NCBI RefSeq assembly: GCF_023283985.1
Contig: NZ_JAKIKU010000003.1
Span: forward strand, 372,001-436,000
Direction: 5' to 3'
Source: Shewanella electrodiphila
GTDB lineage: Bacteria > Pseudomonadota > Gammaproteobacteria > Enterobacterales > Shewanellaceae
Length of the DNA: 64,000 bases
In this document: positions 9,608 to 25,419 of the stretch, in pieces
Position numbering within the stretch: position 1 is the stretch's first letter
How the letters are laid out: the number at the start of each line of letters is the position of its first letter
Translations under genes and position numbers: made by a program
Notes under the pieces: model-generated
Databases searched by the model: none
The model's input: the letters and a program-made list of their open reading frames with translations, nothing else
Told to the model about the DNA's origin: nothing

Positions 9608-9814
9608 ATGGCAAGCGGAACTGTTAAATGGTTCAACAACGCCAAAGGATTCGGGTTTATTTGCCCAGATCAGGGTGGCGAAGATGTATTTGCGCATTAT
9701 TCAACAATCGAAATGGAAGGTTATAGAACGCTAAAAGCGGGCCAACCGGTAGATTTCGAAACTGAGCAGGGCCCAAAAGGGATGCATGCTTCAGCCATTT
9801 CACCAACTAAATAG
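9608..9814 (+). CDS. cspD: Cold-shock-domain protein, CspD-like
   Basis: The 68-residue cold-shock domain has RNP1 (KGFGFI) and RNP2 (VFAHY) motifs and begins [17 protein letters not shown]. Position divergent from clpS is the classic place of cspD, a stationary-phase single-stranded nucleic-acid binder that inhibits replication in E. coli. A 5' leader of nearly 200 bp separates it from clpS, with a strong AGAAGGAAG ribosome site. A perfect terminator follows. Confidence 0.92.
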   Translation: MASGTVKWFNNAKGFGFICPDQGGEDVFAHYSTIEMEGYRTLKAGQPVDFETEQGPKGMHASAISPTK

Positions 9815-9833
9815 TCGGTGAAACTATAATACA

Positions 9834-9864
9834 AAAAGGCAGAGATTTTAATCTCTGCCTTTTT
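9834..9864 (+). terminator. Intrinsic terminator of cspD
   Basis: Perfect stem GGCAGAGAT/ATCTCTGCC with loop TTTA and a following T-run. Confidence 0.9.
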
Positions 9865-9995
9865 TATTTAGCCAATTAATTATCAATAACGATTTGTTTG
9901 CCTGAAAAACACTCAACATTTATTTTAATATTGACAAACTTAGTTACAAAAATCTTTGAATCATCACGTTAATATCACTCATTTTTAAACCCAAA

Positions 9996-10029
9996 TAAAA
10001 AAACAGAGACACAAGGCCTCTGTTTTTAT
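9996..10029 (-). terminator. Intrinsic terminator of icd
   Basis: AAACAGAG/CTCTGTTT arms separated by nine bases, flanked by A-run and T-run, just downstream of the minus-strand icd stop. Confidence 0.75.
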
Positions 10030-10055
10030 CTTAAGCGATACCGCTAAATATTAAA

Positions 10056-12320
<2,265 letters not shown>

Positions 12321-12564
12321 TTATTATTGTAATAAGTATCTACCTAAAACAGCTTCAATCTAATTGTCGAAGTCTATTTATCTGCGGCACAAATCCATAT
12401 GAAATAGAAAAATTAACTGTGACAGCGGGTACAAAAGTGGGCACAGATCACATTTTTTAGGCCAACATCATAGATCATTATCTCGCAGATTCAAATTCCA
12501 CTAAGGCCCAATGCCAAGTAAACTATGCAAAATAACTTAATTTCGCTCTTAAATAGGCTTATTT

Positions 12565-13224
12565 ATGCCAGCAAATGACAAAACAAAACGATTTAATAGC
12601 AAACCGGCATTTGCCAGAACAGCCAAAAAGTCTAGCAACAATACCAGAAAAACCATTAAACGCCCTGTAAAAAAAGCAGTTGAGAACCCAATAATTGTGT
12701 TATTTAACAAACCTTTTGATGTGCTATGTCAATTTACTGATGAGTCAGGAAGACAAACATTAAAAGATTTTATCCCAGTAAAAGATGTTTATGCTGCTGG
12801 CAGATTAGATAGAGACAGTGAAGGTTTATTATTGCTGACTAATGACGGTAAATTACAAGCTCAAATTACTCAACCTAACAAAAAAACATTTAAAACTTAT
12901 TGGGCGCAAGTTGAAGGTGAACCCAGTGAGGAAGCCATTAATGCGTTATGCCAAGGTGTTGAATTAAAAGATGGTATGACTTTACCGGCCAAAGTTACTG
13001 TGATGAATGAACCAGCGGTGTGGGACAGAGTTCCCCCAGTTAGAGAGCGTAAATCCATTCCAACAACTTGGTTAGAAATCCAAATATGTGAAGGCCGGAA
13101 CAGACAGGTTAGAAGAATGACAGCACATATTGGTCACCCTACATTAAGATTAATTCGCTATAAAATAGGCCAATGGAGTTTAGATGACATTGCCAATGGT
13201 CAATATAAAACACTTGCACAGTAA
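12565..13224 (+). CDS. rluE: 23S rRNA pseudouridine-2457 synthase
   Basis: This RsuA/RluE-family enzyme isomerises U2457 of 23S rRNA in E. coli. The catalytic-Asp motif is [19 protein letters not shown], and the C-terminal motif [23 protein letters not shown] is diagnostic. The N-terminal 45 residues are a basic, disordered-looking tail ([21 protein letters not shown]). The lack of an S4 domain fits RluE rather than RsuA. The nudJ-mnmA-hflD-purB string follows on the same strand, as in E. coli, where rluE also neighbours icd and nudJ. Confidence 0.92.
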   Translation: MPANDKTKRFNSKPAFARTAKKSSNNTRKTIKRPVKKAVENPIIVLFNKPFDVLCQFTDESGRQTLKDFIPVKDVYAAGRLDRDSEGLLLLTNDGKLQAQITQPNKKTFKTYWAQVEGEPSEEAINALCQGVELKDGMTLPAKVTVMNEPAVWDRVPPVRERKSIPTTWLEIQICEGRNRQVRRMTAHIGHPTLRLIRYKIGQWSLDDIANGQYKTLAQ

Positions 13225-13276
13225 CAATTGATAACCATCATAAGCTTATCTTTCAAGCCATGCTTAAGCTTAAAAA

Positions 13277-13368
13277 TAAACCCAAGCCCAAAGAATAGCC
13301 TAAGCCCAAAAAATAGTTCAATGACAAAAGAATAGCTCAACGACAAAAGGATAGCTCAATGACAAAAG
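13277..13368 (+). repeat. Tandem degenerate 16-19-bp repeats overlapping the nudJ start
   Basis: Three 19-bp head-to-tail copies (13312-13330, 13331-13349, 13350-13368) share the form (A/G)ATAG(C/T)TCAA(T/C)GACAAAAG. Two looser upstream units (AAGCCCAAAGAATAGCC, AAGCCCAAAAAATAG) extend the array to about 13284. The third 19-mer carries the nudJ ATG and, by its G in place of A at position 13350, creates an AAGGA ribosome site. Confidence 0.9.
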
Positions 13369-13838
13369 AACGTTATAAACCCAATACTACGGTCGCTTGT
13401 GTTATCCATTGCCAAAATAAATTTTTATTTGTCGAAGAAATCATTGATGGTGAAACTCGCTTTAATCAACCTGCAGGTCATATTGAAGCGCAAGAATCGA
13501 TACCAGAAGCTTGTAAAAGAGAAGTTAAGGAAGAGACGGGGCTAGATATCGAGCTTCTCGGTATTATCGGCGTCTACCAGTTTAGCCCGAATGAACAATT
13601 ATCCTTCGTGCGTTTTACCTTTGCCGCTGAGACTAAAAACCTGATAATTTGTCAGCCTTTAGATAAAGATATCCTTGCCTGCCATTGGTTCACTCTGGAT
13701 GAAATTAAAGCGCGGAAACATCAGCTTAGAAGCCCGTTAGTGATTAAATCCATAGAAGACTTTTTACATAAAGCTCACAGCCCATTATCACTGATTAATA
13801 GTGACTTGCAGATCATAGCCGACAACAACAATGCATGA
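13359..13838 (+). CDS. nudJ: Nudix phosphatase NudJ
   Basis: The Nudix box is complete: G(HIEAQ)E then REVKEETGLDI, matching GX5EX7REUXEEXGU. E. coli NudJ (YmfB) hydrolyses thiamine-precursor pyrophosphate (HMP-PP) and other nucleoside di/triphosphates. Length 159 is close to E. coli (153). The ATG at 13359 lies inside the last copy of a tandem repeat whose preceding copies carry partial start sites. It is followed by mnmA after 167 bp; the rluE-nudJ-mnmA order is conserved. Confidence 0.92.
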   Translation: MTKERYKPNTTVACVIHCQNKFLFVEEIIDGETRFNQPAGHIEAQESIPEACKREVKEETGLDIELLGIIGVYQFSPNEQLSFVRFTFAAETKNLIICQPLDKDILACHWFTLDEIKARKHQLRSPLVIKSIEDFLHKAHSPLSLINSDLQIIADNNNA

Positions 13839-14005
13839 TAGAATATGCGCCGCACATTTTTGAGATTTTCGTGATGTTTTTCATCGGTTTTTATGACCGG
13901 TTTTGATAACAGAACTTGGCGATATATATACAGCGACTTGAAAAGCGCTAACGTCGACCACATGATCATCTCTTGTATCCGTAAATTCACTGGTTTTTAG
14001 GTTTT

Positions 14006-15124
14006 ATGACATCAATCAATCCCAATTCAAATGGTAAAAAAGTCATCGTAGGTATGTCCGGCGGTGTAGATTCTTCAGTTTCAGCTTATCTGCTTATGCA
14101 GCAAGGCTATCAGGTTGAAGGATTATTTATGAAGAACTGGGAAGAAGATGACACGGATGAATACTGTCTTGCAGCCGAAGATTTAAAAGATGCTCAGGCT
14201 GTTTGTGACAAACTCGGTATTAAGTTGCATACAGTTAACTTCGCTTCAGAGTATTGGGACAATGTATTTGAACATTTCCTTGAAGAATACAAAGCGGGTC
14301 GCACGCCAAATCCCGATATCATGTGTAACAAAGAAATCAAATTCAAAGCATTTTTAGAATTCGCAGACGAAATTCTTGATGCTGACTTTATTGCTATGGG
14401 CCATTATGTGCGTCGTCGAGATAACGAAGACGGCAACACCCAAATGCTACGTGGCGTTGACGGCAATAAAGACCAAAGTTACTTCCTCTACACCTTAAGT
14501 GACAAGCAAGTTGCTAAAAGCTTATTCCCAGTGGGCGAGTTAGAGAAATACCAAGTTCGTGATATCGCCAAAGAAATGGGCTTAATAACCCATGATAAAA
14601 AAGACAGCACCGGTATTTGCTTTATTGGTGAGCGAAAGTTCACCGACTTTTTAGGCACCTATTTACCTGCACAACCAGGTGATATAGAAACCGCTGAAGG
14701 TGAGGTCATTGGTACCCATCAAGGTTTGATGTATCACACCTTAGGGCAACGCAAAGGTTTAGGTATCGGCGGCTTGAAAAACAGCAATGACGACCCTTGG
14801 TATGTCGTTGAAAAAGACTTATTACGTAACGTATTAATCGTCGCACAAGGTGGCAACCACCCTCGCCTAATGTCTCATGGCATGATGGTCAGTCAGCTAC
14901 ATTGGGTTGACCGCCAAGGTCCTAGCTCACCAGCAAGCATTACGGTAAAAACTCGCTATCGCCAACACGATGTAAAATGCACCGTGACAACAGTAGATGC
15001 TGATAACATCAAAGTCATGTTTGATGAACCTGTTGCAGCGGTAACACCAGGTCAATCAGCCGTATTTTATGATGGTGAAGTCTGCCTTGGTGGCGGCATT
15101 ATCGATACCTTAATTAGAGGATAG
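14006..15124 (+). CDS. mnmA: tRNA-specific 2-thiouridylase MnmA
   Basis: MnmA thiolates U34 of tRNA-Lys, -Glu and -Gln using persulfide sulfur relayed from IscS via Tus proteins. The PP-loop ATP site (GMSGGVDSS, residues 16-24) and the two catalytic Cys contexts ([13 protein letters not shown] and [10 protein letters not shown]) are present, and the 372-residue length is normal. The hflD gene starts 3 bp after the stop, so mnmA-hflD-purB is an operon as in E. coli. Confidence 0.97.
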   Translation: MTSINPNSNGKKVIVGMSGGVDSSVSAYLLMQQGYQVEGLFMKNWEEDDTDEYCLAAEDLKDAQAVCDKLGIKLHTVNFASEYWDNVFEHFLEEYKAGRTPNPDIMCNKEIKFKAFLEFADEILDADFIAMGHYVRRRDNEDGNTQMLRGVDGNKDQSYFLYTLSDKQVAKSLFPVGELEKYQVRDIAKEMGLITHDKKDSTGICFIGERKFTDFLGTYLPAQPGDIETAEGEVIGTHQGLMYHTLGQRKGLGIGGLKNSNDDPWYVVEKDLLRNVLIVAQGGNHPRLMSHGMMVSQLHWVDRQGPSSPASITVKTRYRQHDVKCTVTTVDADNIKVMFDEPVAAVTPGQSAVFYDGEVCLGGGIIDTLIRG

Positions 15125-15127
15125 GTC

Positions 15128-17159
<2,032 letters not shown>

Positions 17160-17220
17160 TCTTCCAAACAAATGCTTATATAAAATTATTTATAAAAGTC
17201 ACTTGTTTGTAGAATAAGGA

Positions 17221-17255
17221 ATGGCGACACCTCTTATGAGCTGTCGCCTTTTTTA
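17221..17255 (+). terminator. Intrinsic-terminator-like hairpin abutting the roxA start codon
   Basis: Perfect stem GGCGACA/TGTCGCC (17223-17229 and 17242-17248) with 12-nt loop, followed by six T residues. It is well placed as the purB terminator, but the roxA ATG begins only six bases after the T-run, so it may also act as an attenuator of roxA. Confidence 0.8.
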
Positions 17256-17260
17256 CAATT

Positions 17261-18391
17261 ATGTATACATTAAATTTTGATACTGCTGAATTCATACGTG
17301 AAAACTGGCAAAAAAAACCTATTGTGATTAAAAATGCCTTCAATGCATTCGAAGATCCTATTTCTGCAGATGAACTAGCGGGTTTAGCCATGGAAGAAGA
17401 TATTTCTTCACGTATTGTGCAAACACAAGCTCAAGGCTGGAATGTGGTCCAAGGGCCATTTGAGGATTATGACGAATACGGTGAAGATGGCTGGCAATTA
17501 TTAGTTCAAGCCGTTAACCATTGGTACCCTGAGTCACAGCCATTAGTGGAAGCCTTTCGTTTTTTACCTGACTGGCGCTTTGATGATCTAATGGTCTCTT
17601 TTGCGACGCCAAAAGGCGGTGTTGGACCACATATCGATAATTATGATGTATTTATCATTCAAGGCGAAGGTGAGCGTCGCTGGCAAGTGGGCAATAATGG
17701 TCACCATAAGCAGCGTGGCGGTGATAAAAACAGCCCTTTAGTAGACGACTTTGAGCCTATCATTGATGTTGTATTGACCAAAGGCGATGTACTGTATATT
17801 CCCCCTGGTTATCCACATTGTGGTGAAACGTTAACCCTTGCGTTAAGTTACTCCATTGGTTTTAGGGCCCCTAGTCAGCAAGAGCTATTAACTGAACTTG
17901 CAGACTCTTTAATTGACAATAACGCGGGTAAACAGCGATTTATTTCAACTGAAGAAAAAGCCAATAAAGGCATTGTTAGCCAACAGCAACAACAAGGTAT
18001 GATGAACTTGTTAGCTGAGCTAGCAAATAACCCGAATCAGTATCAAACAATGTTAGGTAAGTTGCTTAGTCAAAATCGCTTTGAACTTGACCTTAATCCA
18101 TTCGAGCAACCTATTTCGGCTGAAGATATGATTGAAGCCATTGAAGACGGTGCAAGTATGCAACGTATTGGTGGTTTAAAAGTATTAACACTTGAGGCGG
18201 ATACACAAGCCCATCTCTATGTAAATGGTGAAGTAGTCAGTGTTGAAGGCATCGATGCTGAAATTATCAAGGTGATCGCTAATGAGCATTCAATCAGTCA
18301 ACAAATGTTATCGACTTGGAGTCATCACCCCGCTTTACTATTAATACTCACAGAGTTTATCAATCAAGGTTGGTTTTACTTCTCTGAATAA
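17261..18391 (+). CDS. roxA: Ribosomal protein uL16 3-hydroxylase RoxA (YcfD)
   Basis: RoxA is a JmjC-fold, Fe(II)/2-oxoglutarate oxygenase that hydroxylates an Arg of ribosomal protein L16. The iron-binding HxD motif is in GVGPHIDNYDVFIIQG and the distal His is in IPPGYPHCGETL. A winged-helix dimer tail ends the protein, and 376 residues fits E. coli YcfD (373). The N-terminus MYTLNFDTAEFIRENW aligns with the family, so the start is secure even though no Shine-Dalgarno sequence is visible and a terminator-like hairpin ends six bases before it. Confidence 0.93.
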   Translation: MYTLNFDTAEFIRENWQKKPIVIKNAFNAFEDPISADELAGLAMEEDISSRIVQTQAQGWNVVQGPFEDYDEYGEDGWQLLVQAVNHWYPESQPLVEAFRFLPDWRFDDLMVSFATPKGGVGPHIDNYDVFIIQGEGERRWQVGNNGHHKQRGGDKNSPLVDDFEPIIDVVLTKGDVLYIPPGYPHCGETLTLALSYSIGFRAPSQQELLTELADSLIDNNAGKQRFISTEEKANKGIVSQQQQQGMMNLLAELANNPNQYQTMLGKLLSQNRFELDLNPFEQPISAEDMIEAIEDGASMQRIGGLKVLTLEADTQAHLYVNGEVVSVEGIDAEIIKVIANEHSISQQMLSTWSHHPALLLILTEFINQGWFYFSE

Positions 18392-18431
18392 CCCATTATT
18401 TATCATTGATGGGTTATAAGATACATATTAA

Positions 18432-18466
18432 AAAGGCACAAAAGAATCATCTTTTGTGCCTTTTTA
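18432..18466. terminator. Bidirectional terminator between roxA and the lpxM-like gene
   Basis: Perfect stem GGCACAAAAGA/TCTTTTGTGCC with loop ATCA, flanked by A-run and T-run between convergent genes. Confidence 0.85.
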
Positions 18467-18542
18467 ATTTAATTTTAATATTGGTTAAAGTGATTGAAAC
18501 ACGACTATCATTTACAACAGCACAAATCACTGATTGTAGGAT

Positions 18543-19478
18543 TTAATACAGTTTACTCTCGCCATCTGGTCTTGTTTTCAAAAACTTTAAAAACCACATG
18601 TATTGCTCAGGATAAGCATTGATAACTTGTTCAACCATTTTGTTAAGGGCAATGGCTTCATTATCCTTACCTTGCATATCTTCTGGGTCTACTGCCTGCA
18701 TCACGGTTAAATTAAACTGTCGCGCTTGTTTGTCATAACCAATTTTAACTGGCAGTACTTGCGCTTTTCCTGCTTGAGCTAAACGGCCAACCACTGGCAG
18801 TGTTGCTTTAACAGTCCCCAGTAATGGCGCAAAAACGCTTTGTTCTGGGCCTAAATCCTCATCTGGCAGGTAAAAGAAACTATTATCTTGTCTTAATTCG
18901 CTGATTAGAGCACGTATACCCGCCTCTCGCATGTAAACACGACCGTTTTGACTACTACGTAGACGGTTGCTAAACCAGTTAAACAAGCCATTCCTGTGAG
19001 CTTTTGCCATTGTCACCATCGGCAGTTCGATGTTAAGCCTGATCCCAGCATAATCGATTGGCCAAACATGAGGCATGATAAAAATCATCGGCTGCCCTGC
19101 TTGTCTTGCAGCTTCGACATGTTCAAAACCTTCAATCGTGACACGACTTTTAATATGTTCATTAGAGCGCAGTAACAACTCAGCTTGCGACATTAATGTT
19201 AGAACAAACATATCGACATTGTCTTTAATCAAGGCATCAATTTCTGCTTCTGGCTTATCTGGAAAACAAGTACGCATATTAATTCGTGCAATATTAATTG
19301 GTTTTTTAGCAATCGACATTACAAGCTTGGCGAGGAGTCGCGAAATGGGATCGCGTAGCCAAGCCGGCATAATGCCAAAAATGAATAAAATCAGAATGAC
19401 AAACCAAGTACCCCAATATCGATGGTGTAACAAAGAAAGAGTAAATCGACGATCGAAATGTTTTGCTTGTCTAGCCAA
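18543..19478 (-). CDS. lpxM: Lipid A acyltransferase (LpxL/LpxM family)
   Basis: This inner-membrane late acyltransferase adds a secondary fatty acid to Kdo2-lipid IVA. The HX4D catalytic motif is HVWPID, a membrane anchor lies near the N-terminus (GTWFVILILFIFGIMP), and the PDEDLG block is typical of LpxM. I place the start at the TTG at 19478, which has a GAGG site six bases upstream, giving 311 residues; a TTG four codons earlier lacks a ribosome site. LpxM rather than LpxL is a judgement from the RRFTLSLLHHRYWGTW N-terminus and is not certain. Confidence 0.85.
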   Translation of the reverse strand: MARQAKHFDRRFTLSLLHHRYWGTWFVILILFIFGIMPAWLRDPISRLLAKLVMSIAKKPINIARINMRTCFPDKPEAEIDALIKDNVDMFVLTLMSQAELLLRSNEHIKSRVTIEGFEHVEAARQAGQPMIFIMPHVWPIDYAGIRLNIELPMVTMAKAHRNGLFNWFSNRLRSSQNGRVYMREAGIRALISELRQDNSFFYLPDEDLGPEQSVFAPLLGTVKATLPVVGRLAQAGKAQVLPVKIGYDKQARQFNLTVMQAVDPEDMQGKDNEAIALNKMVEQVINAYPEQYMWFLKFLKTRPDGESKLY

Positions 19479-19611
19479 AAGAAACCTCAAAATTACATCA
19501 GCGCAGTGAAATGAATAGCGGAGCCAAAGACATATAATAACAATTTTCTACTACTCACAGCACGATATTTTTACCTCTCCAACATCAGGAGTAGTGATTA
19601 ATTAATTTTAG

Positions 19612-19646
19612 AAAACAAAAAAGCCACTCAATTGAGTGGCTTTTTG
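19612..19646 (-). terminator. Intrinsic terminator of the pheST-ihfA operon
   Basis: Perfect palindromic stem GCCACTCAA/TTGAGTGGC (19623-19640); on the minus strand it is followed by a T-run just after ihfA. Confidence 0.85.
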
Positions 19647-19658
19647 AATAAAGCGAAA

Positions 19659-19958
19659 CTATTTCTTAGCCGAGTTCGATTCTTCAACTCGAGTTTTCAA
19701 CTTTTGTCCTGGACGGAACGTCACAACACGTCGAGCTGAAATTGGAATATCTTCACCAGTTTTTGGGTTCCTTCCCGGTCTTTGATTCTTGTCGCGCAGA
19801 TCAAAGTTTCCAAAGCCAGATAACTTGACCTGCTCACCACTTTCGAGTGCTTCTCTAATTTCTTCAAAGAAAGACTCAACCATCTCTTTGGCAACACGTT
19901 TGTTCATGCCCAGCGTTTCAAAAAGATGTTCTGCCATTTCGGCTTTGGTAAGTGCCAT
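19659..19958 (-). CDS. ihfA: Integration host factor subunit alpha
   Basis: IhfA forms the sequence-specific DNA-bending heterodimer with IhfB. The 99-residue protein has the family start [14 protein letters not shown] and the arm motif [23 protein letters not shown]. It begins 4 bp after the pheT stop, as in E. coli where ihfA is in the pheST operon. Confidence 0.97.
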   Translation of the reverse strand: MALTKAEMAEHLFETLGMNKRVAKEMVESFFEEIREALESGEQVKLSGFGNFDLRDKNQRPGRNPKTGEDIPISARRVVTFRPGQKLKTRVEESNSAKK

Positions 19959-19962
19959 ACTT

Positions 19963-22350
19963 TTAGTCCCTCAACGATGCGTTGAACTCGGTCTTAAGTG
20001 CAGATACAACTGAATCAACAGTTTCGGTTATATCTTTTTCTTCAAGCGTACGAGTAATGTCTTGTAATGTAAGTGCTATTGCTAGGCTCTTTTTGCCTGC
20101 TTCAACACCTTTACCTCGGTATACGTCGAACAAGTTTAAGCCAACCAACTGATTTTCGCCAACTTTTCTTATCAAATTCATAACATTAGTTGCAGAAACT
20201 TCTTCTTCAACAACAACAGCAATATCACGTCGATTTGCAGGAAACTTAGATACAGTCTGGGCTAGCGGCAAACTGGCATGCAGTAAAGCGTCCAGTTCTA
20301 ACTCAAAAATAATTGTTTTGCCATTCAGTCCAAAAGGCTTTTCCAAACTAGGATGGATAGCACCAATGATACCAATGACCTGATTATTTCTTAGTATTTC
20401 AGCACATTGCCCTGGATGAAGAGCAGAATGTGTTGCACTTCTAAAAGTAAATTCAGAAGTTGAAACTGTCAAGCCGATAATTGATTCTAAATCACCTTTT
20501 AAATCAAAGAAGTCGACAGTTTTTGAATCCATTGACCAATGTTCATCATTTTGAACACCAGATATCACTGCACCAATCATTGCTTCTTGTCTAACACCAG
20601 AATCTGCTTTTGCATCAGGTACAAAGCGTAAACCAGTCTCAAATAAACGCACTCGACCTTGTTGACGGCTTTGGTTATAACCTACTGACGTCAATAATCC
20701 AGTGAACATAGAGAGGCGCATCGCTGACATTTCAACCGAAATAGGATTCGGTAAAATCATCGCTGGCGCATCAGGGTGAACAAGATTTTGTTGCTTAGGA
20801 TCAACAAAGCTGTAAGTCACCGCTTCTTGGAAGCCACGTGCGACTAAAACATTACGTACTTTACGTAGTGAAATATCAGCTTCTTTGTGATCAGACATGG
20901 TTAATGAAGCTACAGGCGCGATATTAGGGATATTGTTATATCCGTAGATGCGAGCCACTTCTTCAATAAGATCTTCTTCAATCGCCATATCAAAACGATA
21001 AGTTGCAGTGACAACATCCCACGTTTCAGCATTAGCGGTTACATTGAAACCTAAACGCTCAAGAATTTCAGTCACGTCAGTATCAGGAATATGATGGCCG
21101 AGAATTTTGTCTAGTTTGCTGCGACGTAATGTCAATTCAACAGGCTTAGGCAAGTGAGTTTCAGTCACAGCTTCTTCAACAGGGCCAGCTTCGCCGCCAC
21201 AAATGTCTAATACTAGACGAGTAGCACGATCCATAACCTTATGTTGTAGTTCAGGGTCGACTCCACGCTCAAAACGGTGTGAAGCGTCGGTATGAAGACC
21301 TAAGCGGCGTGACTTACCCATAATCGCAAGAGGCGCAAAGAAAGCACACTCTAAAAGGATATCTTGAGTTTTAGTGGTAACACCGGTTTTTTCACCGCCA
21401 AATACGCCGGCTAACGCGATTGAACCGCTGTCGTCTGCAATCACTAATGTATCACTAGGCACAGTAACTTCATTACCGTCTAGAAGCGTTAATTTCTCTA
21501 CGCCGTCGCTTAAGCGAACTTGAATAGCACCCGATAAGGTAGCCAAGTCAAATGCATGCATTGGCTGACCGTATTCAATTAATACGTAATTAGTAATATC
21601 TACAATTGGATCAATTGAGCGAATACCACTACGACGCAGTTTCTCTTGCATCCACAATGGAGTTGCAGCGGCAAGGTTAACGTTTTTAACTACACGGCCT
21701 AAGTAACGAGGACATGCTTGTGCATCGATAACATTAATCGCAACTTTATCGTCGATAGTCGAAGCTACTGCTTCCCAAGTTGGCTCTGTTACTGCTTCAC
21801 GGTTTAATACGCCAACTTCACGCGCAAGACCAGCCATGCCTAAACAATCTGCACGGTTTGCCGTTAAATCAACGTCAATCACCGCATCGTTAAGGTCAAG
21901 GTATTCACGAACATCCTTACCAATTGGAGCATCTGTCGGTAATTCGATAATGCCATCGCTTTCGATGTCGATACCTAATTCACCGTACGAACACAACATA
22001 CCAAATGATGGTTGACCACGTAATTTAGCTTTCTTAATTTTAAAGTCACCAGGTAAAACAGCACCTACCATAGCAACAGCAACTTTAAGACCTAAACGAC
22101 AATTTGGTGCACCACAAACGATATCGATTAACTCTTCTTCACCGACATTAATTTTGGTTACACGCAATTTGTCAGCATCAGGATGCTGACCACACTCAAC
22201 CACTTCACCGACAACAACACCGCTAAATTCGGCGGCTACAGGGTCAACGCCGTCTACTTCAAGACCAGCCATTGTAATTTGGTGTGATAACGCGTCACGA
22301 CTTACTGATGGGTTAACCCACTCACGAAGCCAAGATTCACTGAATTTCAT
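19963..22350 (-). CDS. pheT: Phenylalanyl-tRNA synthetase beta subunit
   Basis: PheT is the beta chain of the alpha2-beta2 PheRS. The order of domains is the normal one: an EMAP-like tRNA-binding domain (about 40-150), B3/B4 editing and B5 domains, and a ferredoxin-like anticodon-binding domain at the end ([18 protein letters not shown] to NASLRD). Length 795 equals E. coli. It follows pheS by 15 bp. Confidence 0.97.
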   Translation of the reverse strand: MKFSESWLREWVNPSVSRDALSHQITMAGLEVDGVDPVAAEFSGVVVGEVVECGQHPDADKLRVTKINVGEEELIDIVCGAPNCRLGLKVAVAMVGAVLPGDFKIKKAKLRGQPSFGMLCSYGELGIDIESDGIIELPTDAPIGKDVREYLDLNDAVIDVDLTANRADCLGMAGLAREVGVLNREAVTEPTWEAVASTIDDKVAINVIDAQACPRYLGRVVKNVNLAAATPLWMQEKLRRSGIRSIDPIVDITNYVLIEYGQPMHAFDLATLSGAIQVRLSDGVEKLTLLDGNEVTVPSDTLVIADDSGSIALAGVFGGEKTGVTTKTQDILLECAFFAPLAIMGKSRRLGLHTDASHRFERGVDPELQHKVMDRATRLVLDICGGEAGPVEEAVTETHLPKPVELTLRRSKLDKILGHHIPDTDVTEILERLGFNVTANAETWDVVTATYRFDMAIEEDLIEEVARIYGYNNIPNIAPVASLTMSDHKEADISLRKVRNVLVARGFQEAVTYSFVDPKQQNLVHPDAPAMILPNPISVEMSAMRLSMFTGLLTSVGYNQSRQQGRVRLFETGLRFVPDAKADSGVRQEAMIGAVISGVQNDEHWSMDSKTVDFFDLKGDLESIIGLTVSTSEFTFRSATHSALHPGQCAEILRNNQVIGIIGAIHPSLEKPFGLNGKTIIFELELDALLHASLPLAQTVSKFPANRRDIAVVVEEEVSATNVMNLIRKVGENQLVGLNLFDVYRGKGVEAGKKSLAIALTLQDITRTLEEKDITETVDSVVSALKTEFNASLRD

Positions 22351-22365
22351 CTTTATATTGCTCCG

Positions 22366-23744
<1,379 letters not shown>

Positions 23745-25253
23745 ATGAAAGAAGTAAAGTTTAGATGGGTTGATCAATTTTTAATTAAATTATCCATTAA
23801 ATCCAAATTCACAATATTGGCGATTGTTCCGATTGCATTGATTTTATTGCTAACTTTTACATTGACAAGCAGTTTTAAAACGACCTTAGCTGAAGCTGAA
23901 ATTGAAGAAGCTATATCCCTTAACAATACTTATAATCATGCGGTTGAAGTTGCCTTAGATTTACTTGAACAAGATAAACAACAAGCTTTCCTATCTGACT
24001 TAAATGGCTCAAGCCGAGCGGTTAATATTGATACGCTTTCTCGCCAAGAACAACAAATCGCACGTCAAGGTGGCGGTTCCCTCGAAACAGGCCAAGGCTT
24101 TAATGTCTTTAGTAATGTTAATTCTCACGATATTGTTATCACCACTCAAATAGCGCACAAAACTATCGATGATAAAACCACCGACGATAATAATTTGGCC
24201 TATTTATTAATGGTGTTGATTATTGCAATTATTTTGTTCTTTTCTTATTACATCTCAACGTTTATCGGCGGCGCGTTATATACCACTGTGATGGCGCTAC
24301 GTAGAGCAACTGAAGGCGATTTAACTAGTCGATTAAACTTTTTCGAAGTCCCCGATGAATTTAGTTTGCTGGCTATTAGTGTTGATGAATTGGTTGACAG
24401 GCAACACAAACTTGTCGTTCAAATGACTCACGCTACTGAGCAAATTAGGCATGTAGTACATTCATTTAGAAACACGGCTGAAGAGGGTCAAACTGTCGCT
24501 GTTAATCAACGTCAACATTTGGACTCACTGGCTACAGCCATGGAGGAAATGACTGCAGCCGTTAAAGAAGTGGCCCGTAATGCAGAACAATCTTCAGCAG
24601 AGACTCAAGAGGCGAATAATCAGGTTACAGCAGGGTCTAACGACATTGAAACCACAGTGCAAGCCATTGATTTACTTTCAACTGAAATTGCTGGCGCTTC
24701 AGACGCTGTGAATGAATTAAATGACAATGCCAGTAAAATTGATGCAGTTGTAACCACAATTAATGCCATTTCTGAACAAACCAACTTACTTGCCTTAAAT
24801 GCTGCTATTGAAGCTGCACGTGCGGGTGAGCAAGGTCGTGGGTTTGCCGTCGTTGCCGATGAGGTTCGTACTCTTGCAGGTAGAACACAATCTGCCACGG
24901 TAGAAATAAAAACCATGATTGAAGCTTTACAATCTGGTACTCAGAACCTAACACAAGTTATGTCTCGGACCGTTGAACAAGCAGAAGAAGGTAAAAAGCA
25001 TGTCCTTCAAACTGGTGACGATTTAGAAAGCATTGCCCATCATAGTGGTAAAGTGTTTGAGATGAGCGTATTAATCGCTACATCAGCAGAGGAGCAATCA
25101 GCTGTCGCAAATGAAATAGCCTCTAATTTAATGGAAATTAGAAATCAATCCCATAATGTTGAGGAAGCGGCCAATTTATCAGTATCTGGTTGTAATGAGC
25201 TAAACACGACGGCTGAAGAACTCGATAAACTAATGATTGGTTTGAAGATTTAA
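23745..25253 (+). CDS. Methyl-accepting chemotaxis protein
   Basis: This is an inner-membrane chemoreceptor of 502 residues. TM1 is at about 22-45, a short periplasmic segment of about 100 residues follows, TM2 is at about 150-172 and then a HAMP domain. The long cytoplasmic coiled coil carries the invariant tip [32 protein letters not shown]. The periplasmic part is too short for a dCache domain and shows no recognisable fold, so the ligand is unknown. There is no C-terminal NWETF pentapeptide. It is a single gene with its own terminator. Confidence 0.93.
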   Translation: MKEVKFRWVDQFLIKLSIKSKFTILAIVPIALILLLTFTLTSSFKTTLAEAEIEEAISLNNTYNHAVEVALDLLEQDKQQAFLSDLNGSSRAVNIDTLSRQEQQIARQGGGSLETGQGFNVFSNVNSHDIVITTQIAHKTIDDKTTDDNNLAYLLMVLIIAIILFFSYYISTFIGGALYTTVMALRRATEGDLTSRLNFFEVPDEFSLLAISVDELVDRQHKLVVQMTHATEQIRHVVHSFRNTAEEGQTVAVNQRQHLDSLATAMEEMTAAVKEVARNAEQSSAETQEANNQVTAGSNDIETTVQAIDLLSTEIAGASDAVNELNDNASKIDAVVTTINAISEQTNLLALNAAIEAARAGEQGRGFAVVADEVRTLAGRTQSATVEIKTMIEALQSGTQNLTQVMSRTVEQAEEGKKHVLQTGDDLESIAHHSGKVFEMSVLIATSAEEQSAVANEIASNLMEIRNQSHNVEEAANLSVSGCNELNTTAEELDKLMIGLKI

Positions 25254-25274
25254 AATCAAATCGGCATATAAATG

Positions 25275-25313
25275 CAAAAAAGCTCGTCCCTAGATGGTGA
25301 CGAGCTTTTATTT
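25275..25313 (+). terminator. Intrinsic terminator of the chemoreceptor gene
   Basis: Stem AGCTCGTC/GACGAGCT (25281-25288 and 25299-25306) with 10-nt loop, A-run before and T-run after. Confidence 0.85.
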
Positions 25314-25419
25314 ACCAATTTTAACTGGCTGTTTTATCTGACAATATTATCTAGCTATAAGTAAGTTAAACGCATTAATCTAGCAGTGCTAATACAGCTT
25401 AATTAACACTAGTGAAGCA

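Noticed and set aside
13839..14005. Possible tRNA or small RNA in the nudJ-mnmA gap
   Set aside because: No cloverleaf or terminator was found in the 167 bases.
19075..19509. 144-codon plus-strand frame opposite the lpxM-like gene
   Set aside because: Fully antisense to a well-supported acyltransferase; composition is typical of a shadow frame.
22150..22210. GCATCAGGATGC-like palindrome in pheT
   Set aside because: It lies within coding sequence, in codons for the tRNA-binding domain, and is explained by them.
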